This document shows positions 25,263 through 35,203 of a stretch of DNA of 64,000 nt, in pieces. Origin of the DNA: Lentibacillus populi (GTDB lineage Bacteria; Bacillota; Bacilli; Bacillales; Amphibacillaceae); assembly GCA_014642895.1 (NCBI GenBank), contig BMJD01000009.1, positions 1-64,000 of the forward strand. Reading direction: 5' to 3'. Each line of letters starts with the position of its first letter. Position 1 is the stretch's first letter. Below the pieces are notes generated by a model that did not search any database, was not told where the DNA came from, and saw nothing but the letters and a program-made list of their open reading frames with translations. The position numbers were made by a program, and so were the translations under genes.

Positions 25263-26216
25263 ATGCATTTTAAGGTATTAATTCCACAACAAATTGATTC
25301 TGAGGGCGTCAAATTGCTGCAGAAAGCGGGAGCTACAATAATTGATCCACCAAGTTATGATGAAGAAACCTTATTGACGTATGTGCAGGATGTAGATGCG
25401 ATTTTAGCAAGGACAGAAAGGTACAGTCAAAAAGTACTGGAAAACGCGTATAGACTAAAAATTATTGCTAGACATGGCATTGGGGTTGATAATATCGATG
25501 TTAAGGCAGCAAACGAGCGTGGCATTTTAATTACAAATGCACCCACCGCAAATATCAATGCCGTAGCTGAATTGGTACTGGGTTTTATGCTTTCTGGTAT
25601 GCGGAATTTATTGAATGCTGACAAGGCAGTTAGGTGTGGAGATTTTGAGATCAGAAATCGATTGTTTGGTTATGAGCTAAGGGGAAAAACTTTAGGAATT
25701 ATTGGATTTGGAAATATTGGCCGTTTGATTGCAGACAAAAGTAATGATGGACTTGGGATGAATATTCTTATTTACGATCCATATATATCCAGGGAAAATG
25801 TACCATCAAATATGGAAGTAACTAATAAGTTGGAAAACCTGTTGTCACATTCGGATGTCGTGACACTACATGTTCCATATTCGCGAGATACACATCATTT
25901 GATTAACCGTAAATCTATAAAACTAATGAAAAAAGATGCCTTGTTAATCAATGCGTCAAGGGGCGGGGTTGTTGATGAGGATGCGTTAGCAGATGTCCTG
26001 CGAAAAAATGAAATAAGGGGAGCTTGCATTGACGTTTTTGAAAACGAGCCACCAGTAATGGAGCATCCATTATTTCAATTAGATAATGTGATTGTGACTC
26101 CTCACTTGGGAGCGCTAACGTTTGAAGCGTTTAAAGAAATGGCCTTGACAACTGCCGGGGATATTATTGCCGTTATGAAGGGTGAAACGCCTGTTTATCC
26201 TATAGTCATAAAATAA
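25263..26216 (+). CDS. D-2-hydroxyacid dehydrogenase (phosphoglycerate dehydrogenase-like)
   Basis: A 317-residue NAD-dependent dehydrogenase with the substrate half (ARHGIGVDNIDVKAANERGI), the nucleotide motif LGIIGFGNIGRLIA, the catalytic Arg in NASRGGVVDEDAL, Glu in DVFENEPP and His in TPHLGALT. All catalytic residues are present, unlike the frameshifted relative at 22523-23508. It has no ACT or other C-terminal domain, so a metabolic role in keto acid reduction is more likely than serine synthesis. It lies in the GntR-controlled operon, 12 bp after the lyase and 21 bp before the enolase-superfamily gene. Confidence 0.9.
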   Translation: MHFKVLIPQQIDSEGVKLLQKAGATIIDPPSYDEETLLTYVQDVDAILARTERYSQKVLENAYRLKIIARHGIGVDNIDVKAANERGILITNAPTANINAVAELVLGFMLSGMRNLLNADKAVRCGDFEIRNRLFGYELRGKTLGIIGFGNIGRLIADKSNDGLGMNILIYDPYISRENVPSNMEVTNKLENLLSHSDVVTLHVPYSRDTHHLINRKSIKLMKKDALLINASRGGVVDEDALADVLRKNEIRGACIDVFENEPPVMEHPLFQLDNVIVTPHLGALTFEAFKEMALTTAGDIIAVMKGETPVYPIVIK

Positions 26217-27413
<1,197 letters not shown>

Positions 27414-27725
27414 CTAAACGCAAAAAAGAAGTGATTATTTTTTACATTGTCCTGGTGTGTATCGGTTGCACTATCACCAATAAGTGCGTCCAATTTGTTA
27501 GTAAGTAATATGTTGAAAGTTACGTGGTGGCAAGTGGGTTTTAGATGGAATAGATGTTATGTCCTGACGACAATTTTTATAGGGTTGATTATTTATATTA
27601 TCCTCCACATAAGTACAATTTAAAATTAAATTGTTCATTTGTCGGACAAATGGAAAATCCTCTTGACGGAATTGGGTGAAAATTGTACAATGTATGATAA
27701 CTAACCAGCCAAGGAGGAGAAAACT
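27414..27725 (+). other. Intergenic region between the two sugar-acid operons
   Basis: No gene is seen and no strong terminator follows 27413. The right third holds the promoter and operators of the glucarate operon, described at 27636-27691. Confidence 0.5.
27636..27691 (+). promoter_or_regulatory. Promoter and GntR operators of the glucarate operon
   Basis: TTGACG (27663-27668) and TACAAT (27686-27691) are 17 bases apart. CATTTGTC-G-GACAAATG (27636-27652), a perfect inverted repeat typical of FadR-type GntR sites, lies just upstream of the -35. ATTGTACAAT (27682-27691) is a second palindrome over the -10. The first gene of the operon encodes a GntR protein, the likely ligand-controlled repressor. 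Confidence 0.7.
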
Positions 27726-27734
27726 ATAAATAAA

Positions 27735-28466
27735 TTGCGCGGTGACATTAAATTAAAATCCATAAAAAAGAATACGCTTTCAGAACTTGTGATGGATGAG
27801 ATTATCAATTTGTTAATTAGTGGTCAAATAAAGGTTGGCGACAAATTGCCCCCAGAGCTTGAATTAATGGAAAGACTTTCTGTTAGTCGGCAAGTTTTAA
27901 GAGAAGCATTAAGTTCACTTGAAACTATTGGAATATTAAAAAGGAAAACGAGAGGGGGGACATATGTAACAAATAAAATCGGTAGTAGACCATTCCGAAT
28001 CATGCTAGCTTCGTCAGCAGCAAATATTGAAACACTTATTGAAACAAGAATGTCCCAAGAACTAGGCTTTGTAACACTTGCAGCAGAAAGTATCGCAGAT
28101 AAAGAATTGGAGGGATTAAAGTATACAATTGATTCAATGAAAAACCAGTTAGGTCATTATGATGAACTAGATAAAGAATTTCATAGAATTATTACATCAT
28201 CAGCAAGTAATAATGTGACTGCGGGGATCATTGAACCATTAATGAATTTCTTTTATGAAACATACTACACCATTTCAGAGAAGGACCGAAATATTGAATT
28301 GACAATAGAACAACATACAGCGATATACGAAGCACTTAAAAATCATGATCCTTTTGAAGCACATAAAGCAATGTATTTACACTTGGATAATGTGAGAAGG
28401 CGTATGAAATTAGCTAGAACAAAACAAAGAAATGTGACTAATGAAGAGGTGAATTTGAATGAATAG
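27735..28466 (+). CDS. GntR family regulator, FadR subfamily
   Basis: A roughly 243-residue repressor-type regulator with an N-terminal winged helix (SELVMDEIINLLISGQIKVG, LMERLSVSRQVLREALSSLE, RGGTYVT) and a C-terminal FCD-like helical domain (LDKEFHRIITSSASN, HLDNVRRRMK). It opens the glucarate operon and probably binds the palindromes at 27636-27691. The start is odd: the TTG at 27735 lies 17 bases after the excellent site AAGGAGG (27711-27717), while an in-frame ATA at 27726 sits at the ideal 8-base spacing. The protein may begin with a rare AUA codon or a mutated ATG. It overlaps the next gene by 8 bp. Confidence 0.9.
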   Translation: MRGDIKLKSIKKNTLSELVMDEIINLLISGQIKVGDKLPPELELMERLSVSRQVLREALSSLETIGILKRKTRGGTYVTNKIGSRPFRIMLASSAANIETLIETRMSQELGFVTLAAESIADKELEGLKYTIDSMKNQLGHYDELDKEFHRIITSSASNNVTAGIIEPLMNFFYETYYTISEKDRNIELTIEQHTAIYEALKNHDPFEAHKAMYLHLDNVRRRMKLARTKQRNVTNEEVNLNE

Positions 28467-29385
28467 AGTAGCACCAACAGGAATTCTTGGGTTTCCAGTT
28501 ACACCACTTGATGATCAGGATCAAGTAGATGAGTTGGCTTTGACGCATAATATTGAATTCCTTTTAGACTCAGGGTTAGAAGCAATGTTTGTTGCCTGTG
28601 GCGCAGGTGAATATCATTCATTGGAATTACAAGAGTATGAAAGTTTAGTTGAAATTGCCAAGTCAGTAGTAGGTGATAAGGTACCGCTTTATACTGGAGT
28701 CGGTGGGAATATTACAGATGCGTTAAGAAAGGCGGAGGTCTCTGAAAGGCATGGAGTTGATGGTTACCTGATTATGCCGCCGTACTTGATTCACGGGGAA
28801 CAAGAAGGTATTTTTCAATATTTTAACACAATTGCTAGTCATACAGATTTAAATGCAATAGTCTATCATAGAAATAATGCGGTAATGCAACTCAGTACAC
28901 TGGAAAGGTTGGCAAGAACTCCCCAAGTAGTCGGATTTAAGGATGGGTATGGAAGTATGGAATTGAATATCGAGTTCACACAAACCCTAGGGGATCGATT
29001 TAGTTGGTTGAACGGAATGCCAATGGCTGAAGTAACCATGCCAGCATATGTACCACTTGGTTTTAAGTCATATTCATCAGCAATTTCAAATTATATCCCG
29101 CATATTTCCAGGAAATATTTTGACGCTTTACTTTCTAATGACAAGGAAATGGTGAACGATATTTATCAGGAGGTAATACTTCCAATAAATCGAATTCGTC
29201 GTCAAGGGAAAAGTTATGCCATTTCATTAATTAAAGCTGGCATGGAGATTGTCGGGTTGCCTGTTAACAGTAGTAACGTTAGACCGCCCGTTACCCCTGT
29301 TACAAAAGAACATTATCAACAACTGGAAGAAATATTGAAGAAAGCTCATGATAAATATCCAGTAGATTTTACTAAGAGCTTATAA
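28459..29385 (+). CDS. kdgD: 5-dehydro-4-deoxyglucarate dehydratase
   Basis: KdgD turns 5-keto-4-deoxy-D-glucarate into 2,5-dioxopentanoate, water and CO2 in the oxidative glucarate/galactarate route. The 308-residue protein has the class I aldolase fold with VAPTGILGFPVTPLDDQ at the start, CGAGEYHSL in the substrate loop, and the Schiff-base Lys161 in VGFKDGYGSMELN, the specific KdgD form of the motif. Length is normal. It overlaps the regulator gene end and is followed after 21 bp by a semialdehyde dehydrogenase, its next pathway step. Confidence 0.9.
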   Translation: MNRVAPTGILGFPVTPLDDQDQVDELALTHNIEFLLDSGLEAMFVACGAGEYHSLELQEYESLVEIAKSVVGDKVPLYTGVGGNITDALRKAEVSERHGVDGYLIMPPYLIHGEQEGIFQYFNTIASHTDLNAIVYHRNNAVMQLSTLERLARTPQVVGFKDGYGSMELNIEFTQTLGDRFSWLNGMPMAEVTMPAYVPLGFKSYSSAISNYIPHISRKYFDALLSNDKEMVNDIYQEVILPINRIRRQGKSYAISLIKAGMEIVGLPVNSSNVRPPVTPVTKEHYQQLEEILKKAHDKYPVDFTKSL

Positions 29386-29406
29386 GCACTGAAAGTTACA
29401 GAAAGG

Positions 29407-30876
29407 ATGGGGAAGATGCTAAAAACGGAGGAAAAAAGCTATTTAAATTTTATCAATGGACATTGGAGTTCTTCAAGTAGTAATGAGCAATTGAAAAGCA
29501 TAAATCCGGCTGTGCAACATGAAGTAGTCGGTTATTTGCAAAAATCTACTGTGGAAGATCTAAATCAAGCCGTAGCTGCGGCAAAAGAGGCCAAACACAA
29601 TTGGAGAAAATTATCAGGAAATGCTAGAGGAAACTACTTATACAGAGTTGCTGATATTCTAGAGAACCGGTTAGATGAAGTTGCCGAATCGTTAACACGG
29701 GAAATGGGTAAGACATTACCCGAAGCAAAGGGAGAGACTGCTAGAGGTATAGCTATATTAAGGTATTATGCCGGTGAAGGTTTAAGAAAAATTGGTGATG
29801 TAATCCCCTCAACAGATAGTGATGGGTTAATGTACACGACACGTACCCCTTTAGGTGTAGTCGGGGTAATAACACCTTGGAACTTCCCAGTTGCCATACC
29901 ACTTTGGAAAATGGCACCAGCATTAATTTATGGTAATACTGTAGTGATAAAACCGGCTACTGAAGCGGCTGTAACATGTGCAAAAGTGATGGAATGTTTT
30001 GCAGAAGCCGGACTTCCAGAAGGTGTTGTCAACATGGTTACTGGTCAAGGCTCTGTAATCGGTCAAGGTATTGCTGAACATCCAGACGTTGATGGTGTGA
30101 CATTTACAGGTTCTAACCAAGTTGGGAAACAAATAGGGCAAACCTGTTTAGTCAGAGGCGCAAAATATCAGCTCGAGATGGGTGGGAAAAACCCAGTAAT
30201 TGTTTTGGAAGATGCTGATTTAGAGTTAGCTGTTAAGGCGATTATCAGTGGTGGATTAAGCTCAACTGGACAAAAATGCACAGCAACCAGTCGTGTGATT
30301 GTACAAGGAACGGTATATGATCGATTTAAAGAGAAACTATTAAATGAAATTGAAAAATTAACCGTGGGAAATGGACTATCGAAGGATAATTGGATGGGCC
30401 CTTGTATTAGTCAATCACAATTAGAAAAAATCCTTTATTATATTCAAAAAGGTAAAGATGAGGGGGCTTCTCTTGTTTTGGGCGGTAACCAATTAACGGA
30501 TGGTGAACATGGTAATGGTTATTATGTGGAACCTACAGTATTTGAAAATGTAAGTAACGACATGACAATTGCCCAAGAAGAAATATTTGGACCCGTACTT
30601 GCTCTAATAAAGGTTGAAACAGTAGAAGAAGCCATTAAATTAGCGAACGACGTAGAATTTGGTTTGAGTGCATCCATTTTTACGACTCACATTCAAAACA
30701 TGCTGTCCTTTATCGATGACATTGAAGCTGGACTGGTTCGAGTAAATGCAGAGTCCGCGGGTGTGGAACTACAAGCGCCGTTTGGCGGTATGAAGAATTC
30801 GAGTTCACATTCCAGGGAACAGGGAAGGGCTGCAATTGAATTTTTCACATCAATAAAGACGGTTTTTATAAAATAA
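29407..30876 (+). CDS. 2,5-dioxovalerate (alpha-ketoglutarate semialdehyde) dehydrogenase
   Basis: A 489-residue NAD(P)-dependent aldehyde dehydrogenase. The nucleophile is Cys291 ([10 protein letters not shown]), the general base is Glu257 (QLEMGGKNP), and the cofactor loop is [13 protein letters not shown]. It converts the KdgD product to 2-oxoglutarate, which enters the citrate cycle; the substrate is inferred from context. Two starts are possible, the ATG at 29407 or that at 29416, the latter better placed after AAAGGA. A perfect 14-bp stem hairpin follows the gene at 30891-30922. Confidence 0.9.
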   Translation: MGKMLKTEEKSYLNFINGHWSSSSSNEQLKSINPAVQHEVVGYLQKSTVEDLNQAVAAAKEAKHNWRKLSGNARGNYLYRVADILENRLDEVAESLTREMGKTLPEAKGETARGIAILRYYAGEGLRKIGDVIPSTDSDGLMYTTRTPLGVVGVITPWNFPVAIPLWKMAPALIYGNTVVIKPATEAAVTCAKVMECFAEAGLPEGVVNMVTGQGSVIGQGIAEHPDVDGVTFTGSNQVGKQIGQTCLVRGAKYQLEMGGKNPVIVLEDADLELAVKAIISGGLSSTGQKCTATSRVIVQGTVYDRFKEKLLNEIEKLTVGNGLSKDNWMGPCISQSQLEKILYYIQKGKDEGASLVLGGNQLTDGEHGNGYYVEPTVFENVSNDMTIAQEEIFGPVLALIKVETVEEAIKLANDVEFGLSASIFTTHIQNMLSFIDDIEAGLVRVNAESAGVELQAPFGGMKNSSSHSREQGRAAIEFFTSIKTVFIK

Positions 30877-30890
30877 TAGTTAAAATTTCT

Positions 30891-30922
30891 CTTCTAATCC
30901 CCATGTGAATGGGGATTAGAAG
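30891..30922 (+). other. Strong intercistronic hairpin
   Basis: CTTCTAATCCCCAT (30891-30904) pairs perfectly with ATGGGGATTAGAAG (30909-30922) around a GTGA tetraloop. No T run follows, so rather than a simple terminator it may be a processing or stability element that separates the catabolic part from the transporter part of the operon. Confidence 0.65.
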
Positions 30923-30961
30923 GAGATTATAACGATTTTATCAAGAGAAAATTACTTATAT

Positions 30962-30975
30962 TGGAAGCGCTTGCA
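30962..30975 (+). promoter_or_regulatory. Candidate cre site (CcpA)
   Basis: TGGAAGCGCTTGCA fits the loose consensus TGNAANCGNTNNCA and is centred on GAAGCGCTTG. It lies 18 bp before the ATG at 30993. CcpA binding here would block transcription of the transporter part under good carbon supply; this is inference from the motif. Confidence 0.45.
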
Positions 30976-30992
30976 AATGAGGGGGATTGAAA

Positions 30993-32006
30993 ATGGATGT
31001 GTCGATAACAGTGAACCACACCGATTTGAGTGAGGTTGATTTAAAACAATTAAGCCAGTTAGGAGTTGATTACGTTGATTTTGGAAATGGGGATTCCTTC
31101 AAAGGGGTTAAAGAACAAGGATATCCCGATCTAGATGAATTGATTAAATTAAGAAATAGATTGAGAGAATGGGGACTGGATATAAACCGCGTGACCCTGC
31201 CAAATATCACCTCTGAATATATGGAAAACAAAGAAGGTGGAGAGAGGGAGATTCAAAACTCTCTTAACGCTATAAAAGTATTTAGTGAGGCAGGTGTCAG
31301 CATTGTAAGACAAAGATTTGCCGGTGATACTTTTCCTAATGTAACAAGAGATTACCGAGCTCCACAAAGAGGGGGAGCTTATTCTAGGGGAGAAAGTCTA
31401 AATTTTAATAAGCAACCCATGGATATCAGAACATTAGAAGAACATGAAATCTGGTGGGAACGATTTAGTGCTGCATACAAACAGCTGGTACTGCTGGCAC
31501 AAGATTGTAATGTGAAAATGGCAATGCATCCTTCTGACACTCCACTGCCGGACACTCCATTTGGCGGGTTGGGCTACCATAGGATTATCGATCAATTTCC
31601 GCAGAAGAATGTAGGTTATGTCTATTGTGTTGGAACACGTGCTGAGGCCGGAGGAACGCCACTAGTACTAGACGAAATCAATCATTATGGCCGTAAAAAT
31701 AGAATATTTCTTGTTCATTTTAGAAATGTAAAAGGAAGTCTTCCTACAGCAGGGGCATTTGAAGAGGCCCTATTGGATGACGGGGATATGAATATGTTCA
31801 AAATCCTTCTGGAACTTCGGAAGGTAGGGTATGAAGGTTGTCTTAACCCCGATCATGTTCCTTTAATGGAAGGAGATAAGCCTAATTTAAACAAAAACTG
31901 GGCGAATTCAAATATAGGATGGACACATTCAAGTATTGGTTTTGCTTATTCTGTTGGTTATATTAAGGCTTTACTTGCAGCATTGGTTGAATTTGAGGGG
32001 AGGTAA
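30993..32006 (+). CDS. Mannonate dehydratase-like (UxuA-like) TIM-barrel protein
   Basis: A 337-residue protein with the UxuA-type signatures KMAMHPSDTPLPDTPFGG, VYCVGTRAEAGG, IFLVHFRNVKGSL and a final NPDHVPLMEGDKPN, which hold the metal-binding His residues of that family. Classical UxuA acts on D-mannonate. Here it sits between a 2,5-dioxovalerate dehydrogenase and a Tct transporter in a glucarate operon, so an isomeric aldarate or aldonate may be the substrate. ATG at 30993 has GAGGGGG seven bases upstream; the earlier TTG at 30987 is unlikely. Confidence 0.75.
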   Translation: MDVSITVNHTDLSEVDLKQLSQLGVDYVDFGNGDSFKGVKEQGYPDLDELIKLRNRLREWGLDINRVTLPNITSEYMENKEGGEREIQNSLNAIKVFSEAGVSIVRQRFAGDTFPNVTRDYRAPQRGGAYSRGESLNFNKQPMDIRTLEEHEIWWERFSAAYKQLVLLAQDCNVKMAMHPSDTPLPDTPFGGLGYHRIIDQFPQKNVGYVYCVGTRAEAGGTPLVLDEINHYGRKNRIFLVHFRNVKGSLPTAGAFEEALLDDGDMNMFKILLELRKVGYEGCLNPDHVPLMEGDKPNLNKNWANSNIGWTHSSIGFAYSVGYIKALLAALVEFEGR

Positions 32007-32009
32007 AGC

Positions 32010-32603
32010 ATGAACGTACATGAGAAATTAAAAACAAAAGATTTAATTGCGGCAATTGCTTTGTTGATTATCTCTATCATCATTTATACGGATACTTTTA
32101 ATATGAAGACTCTAACAGTTTCCCAAGTGGGTCCGGATTTTGCGCCTCGTGTCGTGTCGATCGGAATTTTTATCTTAAGTCTGATTCTTTTATTCCAAAC
32201 ATTAAAGGATTGGATAATGGCTGCCAAAAATGTATCAAGTGCTAAAGCTTCCTATATAAAAGATGCAAAGGAAATGGAGAGTAATAAGGGCTATGAAAAT
32301 GATAACGATGTGCAAGATCATGTTAGTGCAACATTAATTGAGGATAAAGCGTCAAGATGGTTGCGATATAAAAATGTTCTAATTACGACGGTGCTGATCG
32401 TATTGTACATTTTACTTATGCCAATAATAGGCTTTTTAATCACTACTGCCGTATATTTATTTATCCAATTTTGTTTACTGGGTCAAAGAAAGTATTGGAA
32501 TATCCCATTGTTTCTTATCTTATCCATTTTGACATCCGTTATTGTTTACTACGTATTTCGTTTAGGGTTTGAAGTAATGCTTCCAGCAGGGATTTTAGGA
32601 TAA
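32010..32603 (+). CDS. tctB: TctB-family small membrane subunit of a tripartite tricarboxylate transporter
   Basis: TctB is the small, poorly conserved membrane subunit of Tct importers. The 197 residues contain four hydrophobic segments (about 13-30, 45-65, 127-150 and 155-185) with a long polar loop between the second and third, the usual topology. The start FNMKTLTVSQVGPDFAPRVV carries the family's GPxxxPR-type motif. It lies 3 bp after the UxuA-like gene and 14 bp before TctA. Confidence 0.88.
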   Translation: MNVHEKLKTKDLIAAIALLIISIIIYTDTFNMKTLTVSQVGPDFAPRVVSIGIFILSLILLFQTLKDWIMAAKNVSSAKASYIKDAKEMESNKGYENDNDVQDHVSATLIEDKASRWLRYKNVLITTVLIVLYILLMPIIGFLITTAVYLFIQFCLLGQRKYWNIPLFLILSILTSVIVYYVFRLGFEVMLPAGILG

Positions 32604-32617
32604 GGTGGTGTTTACAC

Positions 32618-34114
32618 ATGTTAGCAGATTTAATCGCTGGTTTTTCCACTATGTTTCAACTATACAATATGTTTCTAGTTATAGCAGGTGTAGCGATGGG
32701 GCTTGTGTTTGGTTCCATTCCAGGCCTTACTGCAACAATGGCTGTAGCAATATGTTTACCTATTACATTTGTAATGGATCCAAGTTCAGGTATGGCCCTT
32801 CTAATGGGGTTGTATATAGGAGGGGTGTCAGGTGGTCTTATTCCGGCAATATTATTGAAATTACCAGGGACCCCTTCATCTATTTCAACAACGTTTGACG
32901 GTTATCCGATGGCACAAAAAGGGGAGGCAGGTAAAGCATTTGGTTTTGCGATTATTTGTTCATTTTTAGGTGGGATATTAAGTATATTCGTATTGATTTT
33001 AATTTCCCCGCCATTAGCTGAATTTGCATTAAAGTTTGGACCGATTGAGTATTTTGCTATTACGATCTTTGCCCTTACATTGATTTCCAGTTTATCAGAG
33101 GGTTCTATTGTAAAAGGTATGCTGAGTGCATTGCTTGGTATGTTTCTCGCCATGGTTGGCTCCGCTCCAATTGATGCCTTTCCAAGGTTTACTTTTGGTA
33201 TGTATCAACTGGATGCAGGATTCAGTTTGTTACCAGCCTTGATTGGTCTTTTTGCAGTAGGAGAGATATTAATAATCTCCGAAAAGAAAATAAATCCATT
33301 GGCCCAAAAAATGAATACCAAATTAAAAGGAATTGGTGTTTCAATAAAGGATTTCATAAGCCAAGGATGGAATTTCTTACGTTCGAGTTTGATTGGAATA
33401 GGTATAGGTATATTACCAGGTATTGGTGGTGGGACAGCTAATATTATTGCATATGCAACGGCTAAAAACCAATCTAAAACCCCTGAAAAGTTTGGTAAAG
33501 GTATTGCGGATGGTGTTGTAGCCTCCGAGTCTTCAAATAATGCAGCAATCGGGGGTGCTCTTGTACCACTTATGGCGCTTGGAATACCAGGCGATACCGT
33601 AACGGCAATGTTACTTGGAGGTTTGGTTATTCACGGACTGCAGCCGGGTCCGATATTTTTTACACAAAACACAGACATTGTTTATGGTATATTTGCTGCA
33701 TTAATTATTGCCAATATTGCGATGTTATTGTTTCTTATTTATGGAATGAGGTATTTTATTAGAATTCTAAGCATTCCAAGACATATCCTTTTGCCAATTA
33801 TTATTGCACTTTGTGCGGTCGGAGCATTTGCCGAAAATAATCGAGTTTTTGATATTTGGGCATTGTTATTTTTCGGTATACTTGGTTATTTATTAATTAA
33901 GTTTAAATTTCCAATAGCACCTGTAATATTAGGATTCATTTTAGGTCCGATTGCTGAAACTAATTTGCGAAGAGGTCTTCAATTAACTGATGAAAGCTTT
34001 TGGCCTTTTTTAACGCATCCGATTGCAGCGGTATTTTGGGTTATTGCAATTGGGTCAGTAGTTTTGAAGGCATGGGGTAATCATAAAAAAAAGAAATCAT
34101 TAGGAGGGGTTTAA
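32618..34114 (+). CDS. tctA: TctA-family large membrane subunit
   Basis: The 498-residue channel subunit of a Tct importer, driven by the membrane potential and fed by TctC. Family motifs are VFGSIPGLTATMAVAICLP, GGVSGGLIPAILLKLPGTPS, DGYPMAQKGEAGKAFG and the second-half repeat ILPGIGGGTANIIAY with LGIPGDTVTAMLLGGLVIHG. About twelve hydrophobic segments are present. Its TctC stop-start is directly abutted (34114/34115). Substrate inferred from the operon as an aldarate such as glucarate. Confidence 0.93.
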   Translation: MLADLIAGFSTMFQLYNMFLVIAGVAMGLVFGSIPGLTATMAVAICLPITFVMDPSSGMALLMGLYIGGVSGGLIPAILLKLPGTPSSISTTFDGYPMAQKGEAGKAFGFAIICSFLGGILSIFVLILISPPLAEFALKFGPIEYFAITIFALTLISSLSEGSIVKGMLSALLGMFLAMVGSAPIDAFPRFTFGMYQLDAGFSLLPALIGLFAVGEILIISEKKINPLAQKMNTKLKGIGVSIKDFISQGWNFLRSSLIGIGIGILPGIGGGTANIIAYATAKNQSKTPEKFGKGIADGVVASESSNNAAIGGALVPLMALGIPGDTVTAMLLGGLVIHGLQPGPIFFTQNTDIVYGIFAALIIANIAMLLFLIYGMRYFIRILSIPRHILLPIIIALCAVGAFAENNRVFDIWALLFFGILGYLLIKFKFPIAPVILGFILGPIAETNLRRGLQLTDESFWPFLTHPIAAVFWVIAIGSVVLKAWGNHKKKKSLGGV

Positions 34115-35110
34115 ATGAAATTTGTTAATCCAAGGTTTTTATTTTTTGCAATATTTATCGGAATGTTCTTGTTACTTGCTGCCTGTAGTAATTCTACGGA
34201 CGGAAAAGCCTCAGAAAATGGATCAGATGATTACCCTGAAAAGTCTATTACTGTGGTTGTACCTGCAGGGGCCGGTGGGGACACGGATCGTAACACAAGA
34301 ACATTGGCAAAAAATCTTGAGGATGAACTTGGTGTAAGTTTGGTAGTACAAAATGTTAACGGAGCCGGTGGAAGTACGGGAACTAGACAGGTGCTTGATG
34401 CTGATCCAGATGGGTATACTGTACTTGCGTTTCATGATGCAGCTTTGATAAATAATGTATTAGACCTTACAGATTACAGTATTGCTGATGACTTTGAAGT
34501 TGCAGGTATTGGTATCTTAGATAAAGCAAACACATTTATGGTTAGTGGAGATTCAAAATTTGATAATTTGCAGGATATGGTTGCATATGCTAAGGACCAT
34601 CCGGGAGAGGTGAAAGTCGCAACGGAAACTGGAGCATTTACACATCTCCAATTGTTAAAATTACAGGAGGAAGCGGATGTAGAGTTTAATATAGTAGATG
34701 CTGGGGGTGCAGCAGACAAGATTAAGGCATTGCTAGGCGGACAGGTTGATGTTGTTCCTACCAGCCTGGGACTTGTTCAAGAATACGTTGATTCAGGTAA
34801 AATGAAAAGTCTCGGAGTGATGTCAGATGAGCGTCTTGAACTATTTCCTGACGTCCCAACTTTTAAGGAGCAGGGTTACGACGTAGTATTTGATAAAATA
34901 TTTTTCTGGGCATTCCCTCCAGAAACTCCGGATGATGTTGTGAATAAGTTCTCAGATGCTATGGAAAAAGTTGTGAAAGAAAATGGGGAATTCGCTGATA
35001 AACTGAAAGGTTATGGTGTAAATCCGGAATATGTTGGACCTGGAGAAGCTGAGAAGTTAATTAAAGAAACCCAGAATAATTATAAAGAAATATATGATTC
35101 AAGTAAATAA
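34115..35110 (+). CDS. tctC: TctC-family substrate-binding lipoprotein
   Basis: A 331-residue secreted binding protein of the TctC/Bug type. The signal peptide ends in LLAAC with Cys24, followed by the fold motifs KSITVVVPAGAGGDTDRNTR, VVQNVNGAGGSTGTRQ and the late VVPTSLGLVQEYVDSGKMKS. Bug-type proteins hold carboxylates by the first two loops. It carries substrate to TctA-TctB encoded directly upstream. Unusually the order is B-A-C, followed by the dehydratase gene gudD. Confidence 0.92.
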   Translation: MKFVNPRFLFFAIFIGMFLLLAACSNSTDGKASENGSDDYPEKSITVVVPAGAGGDTDRNTRTLAKNLEDELGVSLVVQNVNGAGGSTGTRQVLDADPDGYTVLAFHDAALINNVLDLTDYSIADDFEVAGIGILDKANTFMVSGDSKFDNLQDMVAYAKDHPGEVKVATETGAFTHLQLLKLQEEADVEFNIVDAGGAADKIKALLGGQVDVVPTSLGLVQEYVDSGKMKSLGVMSDERLELFPDVPTFKEQGYDVVFDKIFFWAFPPETPDDVVNKFSDAMEKVVKENGEFADKLKGYGVNPEYVGPGEAEKLIKETQNNYKEIYDSSK

Positions 35111-35129
35111 TGGTTGAATAGTTTTTAAT

Positions 35130-35158
35130 AAGGTAGGGTGTTTAAAGCACCTTACCTT
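35130..35158 (+). other. Intercistronic hairpin between tctC and gudD
   Basis: AAGGTAGGGTG (35130-35140) pairs with CACCTTACCTT (35148-35158) with one G-U pair. No T run follows. It likely adjusts mRNA decay so that the transporter and the dehydratase are made at different levels. Confidence 0.5.
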
Positions 35159-35203
35159 AGCCATGTTTGGTTTGAAATAAATATTTTGTATGGAGGATCA
35201 ATT

